Notes under the pieces: generated by a model
Seen by the model: the letters and a program-made list of their open reading frames with translations, nothing else
Databases searched by the model: none
What the model was told of the DNA's origin: nothing
Part shown: positions 56,677-64,000 of the stretch, in pieces
Position numbering within the stretch: position 1 is the first letter of the stretch
Layout: every line of letters starts with the position of its first letter
Source: Heterocephalus glaber
Lineage: Eukaryota > Chordata > Mammalia > Rodentia > Bathyergidae
Direction of reading: 5' to 3'
DNA: 64,000 nucleotides
NCBI RefSeq assembly: GCF_000247695.1
Contig: NW_004624732.1
Span: forward strand, 45,533,793-45,597,792
Translations under genes and position numbers: made by a program

Positions 56677-58849
56677 GATTATCTTATAATAATAGAATAA
56701 CTCAGGAAAAATTTTTATCTATTATATTGCAGATAAACTCCATCACAATACCTAACATCTTCTAAGCACTCAACACATTACTATAATCATTTCAAAGCAG
56801 CAAGATTGAACTCAACAAAAACGTTTTGAAATGTGTACAATTTCTTCAAATGTAGGAACAATTTTAATTTCTTAGGTCTACTTTAAGTAGCATGATTTGC
56901 CTTTTGTGAGATGATTCTGGACAAACTAATGATGTATTTCTCCCTTAATAAAGGAAAATGCGACATAACTAATATAAGAAGCAAACTATCCCAACTTATA
57001 TATTTGAAACTATTTCACTATTTAGTTGAATCATGACTAATGCCATAAATTTAATGTTTAACTACCAATACAAAGAAATGCAGTAATTAGCAGGTTCTTT
57101 AAACTCAAAATATGTTTCAGTGAATTTGCGTTAAAGTTGTACCTTAATAATAACTACCAATGGGGAAACATTTCTATCCTATTTGGACAAGCATTTCTCA
57201 TTTATATTTGCCACTGAGGTATATCTCTAGCAGTAGATTCCTTGTCTTAAAACAGGGCAACCTGTTCTTCATTGATGATTGATAGTTGTTCCCTAGCAAT
57301 GAATCCGTCAATGAAAGGTAAGCTTTTAGACTCTCCCTTGTGAGGCATGTTGGTGTAGTGATATTAGAAAAACAGGCATGTAACTGACCATCAACTAATA
57401 TATGTGCCAAAATGTCAGACAAGTGTATGAGCCACTTAGAAAATGTGGGCTCAATGACTAATTCTATCCAATTCACACAGCAAACATGACTATTTCTGTC
57501 ATCTGCAGTGGCCTTCACACAGGATTTCATCTTTGATACATTTCTATACTGGTCCTTGCCAATCCCACCTAGTCTCAGCTTCAATTATCACCTCTGTAGG
57601 AATGACTCCTGTGGCTAATCAATCATTCTTCCTTGTGTTTATTTAAAATCTTGAGTTCTTTGAAGATCACTCCCTCCATCCCTGCTACTTTCTCTGTATT
57701 TTTGTCCTTGGCATTTATAGGAATTCTGGGTCACCTTGAGGAAATTTCAAGGCAAGTTCCTAACTTCATTCATGTGACCATCTTAGATGTCTTCCTTGTC
57801 ATGTGTCACATTCTTTAATAATGTTCGGTTTCTAGCTTAACCCAGTCTTCAAAATAAGCCATCGTTTAGAATCTTTCAAAAGCAGCCTTTAAAATTACTG
57901 AGAGCAGGATCCATGTCTAAATTTCTTTGCAGTCATCAAAAGATTTTTATAGTAAATTAAATTTACAGATACACCATTACCTCCCCAAAATACATATGTT
58001 TTTTACAATTGTTGCTTCTTTATGCATATTTTTATTCTCCTTTTTCTCATCCATTGTCCCTGGCATCTGTCAAACCAGTTTCTCAAATGTTCTATCACTT
58101 TTCACTGGAACCCACAACAACCCAGATATAAAGCAGGTTGTAACAAATGCCTTCCATCCACCCAAGACCACTGTCATAAGGTAAGAGATACACCATTATA
58201 GTTTTACAAGCCTGCCTTTCTCTTGCATTCATCATATTTTTGATTATACCTCATAAAGAGATGAAAGAGAACTTCCAGAATTGTTTCAGAAAGTAGCAAG
58301 AATGATAGTATAAGTGTGTTTGAAATAAGGGGTAGTATTTTGAGGGGAACTAATAACAATGTGCCTTTTAGTGTAATTTTTTTTAAGGATTCATTTTATG
58401 TTTTGATCACTCCTGGTATATTTCTCCTTGAGAGTGATCTATTCCTGAAATTCCCCAATGGACTAATACCAGCTGAGCAAAAACTCTGGGCTGCATGCTG
58501 CCTCAATATAATTTTGATATTATTTATTTAGGACATTCAGTGTTCTTTCTTCTCCTTGGAGAGATCTAGCTTCAGATTTTAAAAGGCTCAGCAAGCCTCT
58601 CTAGGTAAAGTCAGGAAATCTGTCTGATACTCTGAAAAGAGCTATACACAGACATAGAACTTCAGACATCTGATTATAAGAAACTAGATCATCCAAAGCA
58701 TCCACAAAAAATAAATCATCTTAATGGGTTAAAATTCTACCAGAATATTATCCACTTGTCTCACAGTTTTAGCTCAGTTTTCAAATCTAAATACACCTAA
58801 ATAAGGAGAGAGGTCTATATTATATCCATGAGATAAAACTGAAGAAGTT
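56677..58849. other. unassigned DNA containing a 128-codon frame
   Basis: The minus-strand frame 57198-57584 is the longest one not explained by a repeat ('HVCCVNWIELVIEPTFSKW' and 'LTDSLLGNN' are typical residues). I do not recognise a family. No splice or retrocopy hallmarks are evident. The plus-strand frame at 57927-58184 is likewise unrecognised. Confidence 0.35.
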
Positions 58850-58866
58850 AAAAAATATACTGGGAG

Positions 58867-58977
58867 GGCTGGGGATTTAGCTCAGTGGTTCCAGCACCCG
58901 CCTCACAAGCGCAAGATCCTGAGTTCGATCCCCGGTACCAAAAACAAAACAAAACAAAACAAAAAATAAAGTAAAAT
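58867..58977 (+). mobile_element. ID-type SINE, best-preserved copy
   Basis: GGCTGGGGATTTAGCTCAGT (intact A box), then 'ggttccagcacccgcctcac', GAGTTCGATCCCCGGTACCA (intact B box) and an AAAAC-repeat tail. A perfect 17-base duplication, AAAAAATATACTGGGAG, sits at 58850-58866 and 58978-58994. The body resembles tRNA-Ala, the usual ID ancestor, but it is a SINE and not a tRNA gene. Confidence 0.95.
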
Positions 58978-59069
58978 AAAAAATATACTGGGAGAGACCC
59001 CACCTTGAAATAATACAAGTAATTAGGAGGGAAAAAAAGAAGCAAGTGCTACTAAAGATCAAATTTACT

Positions 59070-59440
59070 TAGTCTTATTCACTTTTGCTGTACATGCAAT
59101 GCAACACCCAAGTTCCACAATTTAAAGGAGGACAAGATTATTTTGGTTCACGGTTACAGTCCATAGTTGGCTAGTTCCAAGGCAGGACCTGATTGCAGAG
59201 GGGCATGACCAGATAATTTTCTCAGGTCTATTCGCATGATGGTATCCAGTAAGCAGAGAGAAGGAAGGGAGGATTCAGGGAGGGAGATAGATCCTTCCAT
59301 GTCATGCCCCAGGAACACATCCCTTCCAATCAGGCCCCACTTCCAAACAATGAGCCAGCTATAATCCCCCATAATCTAACCAAATTCCAAAAACCTCATC
59401 TATGATCACATGAGGCTTTTGGAGGATACTATAACACTTA
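59070..59440 (-). mobile_element. MaLR-type LTR, antisense
   Basis: 'agttccacaatttaaaggag', 'attttggttcacggttacag', 'ccttccaatcaggccccact', 'tcacatgaggcttttggagg', 'atactataacac' give the reverse LTR order also seen at 22988-23464. Confidence 0.7.
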
Positions 59441-61424
59441 CTTGATAAAGTTTCTCTTAAAATAGACCTGATTTCCAGATATACTGAAAGTAATGAAATC
59501 AGTAAATCCCATTCTCCCCAGAAAACTGAATTAGAAACCTAGTTATTAGGATCTAAAATAAACAAAGGAAGACATTTTGTAAGCTATGCTTTTAGTTTAG
59601 GTTGTTACCTTTCACTCCAGTAGGTTTATTAGAAGTATGGATCAGGGGTGAATTTACATATTCATCTACTTTTCAGAATTTATTTTATGACAAAGAAGAA
59701 ATTTAAAGGATATAATTTCTCTTCAATTCCAGGCTTTAGAAGAGATATAAAATCATTAATATGGAGAAATCCACTGTGAATTTGTGTCATGAGGGTTAAA
59801 AAATTCACAAACACATATCCTTAAATACTCTTGAGTGATAGTAAAATGAATGAGTGAGAAAGTAAGGGAACTAATAAGGAGGCCCAGTAAAATAAGAATT
59901 CAGTCTACTCCAGAAACCTTTAAAAACCATTTACTACTTATTTAAACAAGAGAAAGGAGCTTAAGCATCTTTTAACTCATGATCATTCCAGGGAAATGAA
60001 ATATACCTTATCAGACAAGAGAATGCAGGTAATTGTTCCCTCCAGTGAGCTGTGGCATTTGAAATCTCATTTTTGCCACCACTAAGGTGAAATTTGGGTT
60101 CTGGAAAAATTTAAAAATCTATGTATAAAAAATATACATCCAATCAGAAGAAAAGACTCAGTCCATGTGTGTGTGTGAGATGAATTATACTAATATCTGT
60201 TATAAATCCCTAACATAGCTCATGAGATCAATTAAGATGTTCAAACACCTACAAAAAAGATGACTGAGACAAACGGTAACATCAGGATGACCATATGGTA
60301 AGGGGAAACTAGAACTGTTTGGATGTAAAATGAGAGCCATTGGAATTCTAGTTAGAATCATACACTACACAGTGAGGAGACAGCAGGAGGAGACGGCCAA
60401 GAAAAATACTTGAACAGTTTGGGCAGAGATAAAGACAAACCAGCTCATGTTTCCGAGTCAATAAACAGGTGGTAAGGACAGAGTGCAACATCATCTGCGT
60501 CTGCTCTTTTCCCCTCCCATAAACCAAGAGCCTCACGGTTTACCACAGGACCAGGTATTTGTCAGAGTAGTAGCTCCTAGGGTTTTAAGCAATAAAAGGG
60601 GCTTTGGTGTAGGGGTGTTTATCCAAGGGAAAAACTATTTTTTAAATGAGACCATCAAAGGTTGTAATTCCCCTGCTCTTCTCAGGAACAGAGAGCATTA
60701 ACTGTGATTCTCTCTCTATGATCTAGGACAATTTTTCTCAAGGCTGCCCAGTGGGTCAAAGGCCATAAGCACCCCAGGATGCAGTGGCCTTTGGACAACG
60801 TAGCTAAACTAGAAATGCATTATCAGGTGATAACAGCCTTGCTGCCTCATGTTACTCCTGTAGTAAAGTTTAAAAGGCTTTCATTTTTGAGGTCTTCTTC
60901 AAATTGCTGAATTATGATAGGCAATTTAGCCTAACTTTTCACAGTAGTCCTAAATCTATATTTACTAATGATTCTATTGTATGTTAGAAAGAATACACTT
61001 TGAAAATACTCATCAATTAAAGATATTGAAACATAAGAGCTTAACTCAGCCCTTTAGATGCAACATGTTCTTTGGAAAGTGTATTAATCTTTTGATTCAC
61101 AAATAATGTAGCTGATCTGAATATTTTTGAATTGTCTGAAGCTAAATGGAAATCTTAAATTAGAAAACACCTCATGATAAGGTAAGAAAAAATTATCTTC
61201 ACATGATACCAAGACAGAAAGATCATCATGTTTGATGTTCCAATGCTTCATTTGCAATACAGGAAAGCCAGTCTAGGAATTTTTCAATACTAACATCCCC
61301 CTTCCTTTATCCTTCAGGACACTTTGAGCATACTGAACAGCCTGCTTTCACTTTGGAGTGTATTTCTTTTCTTCCTTTAATACTGTAAATGTACACCTTC
61401 TCTGCCAAAAAAAGAAAAGGAAGT
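59441..61424. other. unassigned DNA, GC-richer block at 60340-60830
   Basis: The block at 60340-60830 holds CpGs ('aggagacggccaagaaaaat', 'catctgcgtctgctcttttc') and 'gtgggtcaaaggccataagc', and matches no repeat I can name. Two opposing short frames overlap there (60348-60536 and 60483-60701) without recognisable domains. Confidence 0.4.
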
Positions 61425-61645
61425 AAAAGAATATGAGTTTTGAAGGCACACAACTCACTAAGTAGGTGACAATAAGCAAATAACTCATCTTGGTGATTGG
61501 ACTCCCATATCTTCAAAATAAATAAAAAATCAAATCTGCCTCATAAATTCGTTATGAGGATCAAATGATATAAAAACATAATGTGCTTAATGCAATATTT
61601 CCTAATAGGAAATGCTTATTAAATGTTAGTTATCACTGATAATAA
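61425..61645 (+). repeat. MIR SINE
   Basis: 'ctcactaagtaggtgacaat', 'ctgcctcataaattcgttat', 'gaggatcaaatgatataaaa' and 'aaatgcttattaaatgttag' match the MIR order through the CORE domain to the 3' end. Confidence 0.85.
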
Positions 61646-62063
61646 AAGTGAACTAAGAATAGAGAGTTTAGCTTAATATCAACTGGAAAAACTCAAGAAA
61701 AATGGTAATTCTCAAATATTACTATGCTTAAGAAAAAACCTTGTTGACTCTACAGAGAACACTAATTTTTGACTCTCAACTTCCAAGTCAGTTAGTTGTT
61801 CTTTTTTTTTTTTTTACAGAATGTACTCAGGTGATTCTAATGCAGGTGGTACACTTTTTGAGTTTGAGAAACATGGAAGAAGATGCCCCTTATAAGAATG
61901 CTAAGAAATTTAATCACTGTAATGAATAATAATTGGAAATACCTGATTCTCCCTAATGTCATGTTTATTACTTCTCTGAAGCTACTAAATGTAAACAATA
62001 GTGCAAGTTGAGGATGATAATTTTCTTTATAGAAAGTTCTGTGTAAAATATAAATTGGTTCAT
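61646..62063. other. unassigned AT-rich DNA
   Basis: Includes a T run at 61802-61816. Nothing else recognised. Confidence 0.45.
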
Positions 62064-62420
62064 GTGTTAGTCAGTGTACCATTATTTTAAAAAATAGCCT
62101 ATGGTAATCAATTATGAAGAAAAATTTACTGTTTGGCTCACTGCTTTGGAAATTGCAGTTCATGATTCATTGACCATGTTGCATTTGGGCCTGTGGCAAA
62201 GGCAGCACACTATTGCCAAGAATATGTAGTAGAGAATGCTGTTCACCTCACAGAAGGAAAGAGAGGAAGAGAAAGGGGCTGAGGTCCCAGTATCACCTTT
62301 AAGGGTGCACACTTCATGACCAGGAGACCTCCCACTATGGTCCACCTCTGAAAGATTCTACTACCTCCCCAAAGCACCATGAGGTTGGGACCAATACTTT
62401 GGAGAACACTTACACCAGCC
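62064..62420 (-). mobile_element. MaLR/MLT1-like LTR, antisense
   Basis: 'tgtgttagtcagtgtaccat', 'gaagaaaaatttactgtttg', 'ggctgaggtcccagtatcac', 'accaggagacctcccactat', 'ccccaaagcaccatgaggtt' follow the reverse LTR plan. Confidence 0.6.
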
Positions 62421-62479
62421 ATAGTTCTTCATATCTTTCTTAAAACTGTTTTCTTTAATAATTCTATTTAATCATCTGA

Positions 62480-62900
62480 TATCACTTATCAAATACTTCA
62501 AATATTGTTCTAGATCCTAAAGTTATGTTGACAAAGGAACATTGCTCTTTCCCATGAAAAGCTTACAATCCAGTAACATAATTAAAATTAAAAAATGAAA
62601 AAAATTATGTTGAACTATAAGAACTATAAAAAATCCAAGTATAACATGAAAAGAGATAGATATATCCCAACAAAGAAACCTTATGAAGATTAGAAGGCTG
62701 AAAAAAGTAGAGGGAGGTAAGAGTAGAAAAATTACAGAGAGTTTGTTAACAGTTTTCAGAGATCCCTTTTTCAACTCAACAAGTATTTATTAAGTTCCTA
62801 TTTTTCATTTCAGATTATTGTGGTAGACAATCAGAGCAATAAAAGAGTATAGCTAAGTTGTTATTTTAAATGTAGTTATAATTTAGTGAAGATTTAAATA
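62480..62900 (-). repeat. L2 fragments, antisense
   Basis: Two partial matches to reverse L2 3' end: 'attgttctagatcctaaagt ... gaaaagcttacaatccagta' at 62500-62575, and 'caactcaacaagtatttatt' at 62772. Both are diverged, with unassigned sequence between. Confidence 0.45.
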
Positions 62901-63486
62901 TGTCACAATTATAGTTGGAGAAAAATATAACACGTAGAAAAATATACCAAGTATTACAATAGCACAGTTCCATAACCTCATTACTATTAACATTTTGTTG
63001 TGTGAAGCTGACCAGGCTTGACAGAAGTTTAGCAGCATCTCTACTTCCTTTCTACTGGTTGCTAGAAATTCTCCTTTCTTCATTCCTCCTTGCACATGAC
63101 AATGAAAAACATCTGCAGGTATTAACAAATCTCCTATATGGAACAGATCCCCAGCACAGGTGAGACCTAGTGTATTATAGATAAAGTTAAGCAGAAAGTT
63201 AAAAATACATGTAAATTCCAATCAAGTTGAATCATACAAGGCCTTATGAGATGAGAAGAGGTTGATCTAAGTCCTGAATCATGGGTAGCTTTTGATACAC
63301 CCACAATACAAATGAAAATTCTTCAAAGAGAAAAACCATTGACTAAATTGACTAATGAGAAAGGTACAGGAGTAAAGATGGGATCAGGGGAATTTTAACG
63401 TGGTGATGTTACCAATATCAGATTTAAATCTGAGAACAATGTGGGACACAGTTTATAAACATTCTTTTTTTGTTTTCAATTTCAAG
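62901..63486. other. unassigned DNA
   Basis: A 112-codon minus frame (62883-63221) shows no recognisable family. Confidence 0.4.
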
Positions 63487-63628
63487 AATCATTATGTATA
63501 GCAAGCACAAAAGACATAATTACACTTACCAAGATGTAAAGCTTATCGACTTTGCGATTTAAACATGATGGAACAACTGAAAGCTGTTGAGACAATGCAG
63601 GGAAGGGAAGAATTGAAGCAAAGCATAG
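63487..63628 (+). other. candidate noncoding exon (weak)
   Basis: A strong acceptor-like run (TTTTTTTGTTTTCAATTTCAAG) ends at 63486, written here as a 22-base pyrimidine-rich stretch spanning about 63465-63486. AG|GT occurs 142 bases later (CATAG then GTACAC). All three frames contain stops, so any exon would be noncoding or untranslated. Speculative. Confidence 0.15.
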
Positions 63629-64000
63629 GTACACTACTTACTCTTCTTATATATTGGATAAATCATAAGATAGAATCTAAGATTTTTAAAATTACTTAAG
63701 TGCATCAGTTGGCAGTATTAAACATGTCTTCTAATTCAAGATAACTGAACCCCTATGTTTGCTTCTTATTCTTTAGGTCAACCCAGTGAAATGCAAGTAC
63801 TTAAACGTGGATTAAAAAAAAAAATGTGGATAACTTGTAACAGTAAAGAAAGTGGGCAAGAGGTGTTCCTAAGTAGATATCAATTTATTCTTAGATAAAT
63901 GAAAGTAGATAGATCAGAGAAAGCTACCACTCAGAATATACTCTAACAACTTCCTTTTCAGTCAGAATCCCAGAGATCCTTCAAGCATAATGCTAGTAGA
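63629..64000. other. unassigned AT-rich DNA
   Basis: No recognisable gene or repeat up to the window edge. Confidence 0.45.

Noticed and set aside
58867..58940. tRNA-like gene
   Set aside because: A and B boxes are present, but the A-rich tail, target-site duplication and further copies show an ID-type SINE.
1..64000. CRISPR arrays, operons, prophage or bacterial defence genes
   Set aside because: Repeat content is entirely mammalian; no regularly spaced repeats or dense coding strand exist.

Overview
This window is nuclear DNA from a mammal, most likely a rodent outside the mouse/rat group. The evidence is an AT-rich, CpG-poor sequence packed with mammalian repeats: MIR and L2 fossils, an old L1M-type LINE, a younger L1 family with a G-rich polypurine 3' UTR, many MaLR (MST/THE1/MLT1-like) LTRs, 7SL-derived B1-type SINEs, B1+ID composite SINEs, and a young tRNA-derived ID-type SINE. 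Composite B1-ID elements point to squirrel-, beaver- or cavy-related rodents. Beaver is my weak first guess from the ID consensus, and this cannot be settled by eye. I found no convincing functional protein-coding gene. The window reads as intergenic or intronic DNA.

Layout. 1-5 kb: L2 remnant, a small GC-richer patch with a CTCF-like motif, an unexplained 86-codon minus-strand frame, a (TG)n repeat, a B1-ID composite and a Tigger-like fossil cut by a young ID SINE. 5-13 kb: MLT1-like and MaLR solo LTRs, another B1-ID composite, and long unassigned AT-rich DNA. 13-20 kb: B1-like SINE with a purine tract, then about 3.7 kb of antisense L1M containing a younger L1 fragment. 20-24 kb: a complete antisense MaLR element (LTR-internal-LTR) and a separate solo LTR. 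24-28 kb: ID SINE, a small inverted-repeat element, an antisense B1-ID composite, an antisense L1 3' end and an antisense MaLR LTR. 28-32 kb: antisense L1M interrupted by an LTR piece, an ID SINE, a sense L1 end running into a 353-base assembly gap, and a B1-ID piece.

33-38.5 kb: a solo MaLR LTR, an antisense L1 tail, then a decayed class I-like endogenous retrovirus with two LTRs, gag nucleocapsid and protease remnants and no recognisable polymerase or envelope. It is interrupted by a chimeric B1/L1 insertion with a 15-base target-site duplication. 39.8-45.2 kb: L2 fragments, a complete sense-strand MaLR element, and a 2.2 kb dead L1 ORF2. 45-53 kb: a short tandem duplication, ID SINEs, several MIRs and LTR remnants. 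53.7-54.8 kb: a cleanly bounded 5'-truncated L1. 56-64 kb: solo LTRs, the best-preserved ID SINE, MIR, L2, and unassigned sequence with one weak candidate exon at the right end.

No set of genes working together is visible. The interest lies in the layered retroelement history: chimeric insertions, nested elements, two full-length MaLR copies, and a few unexplained islands that comparative genomics could test.
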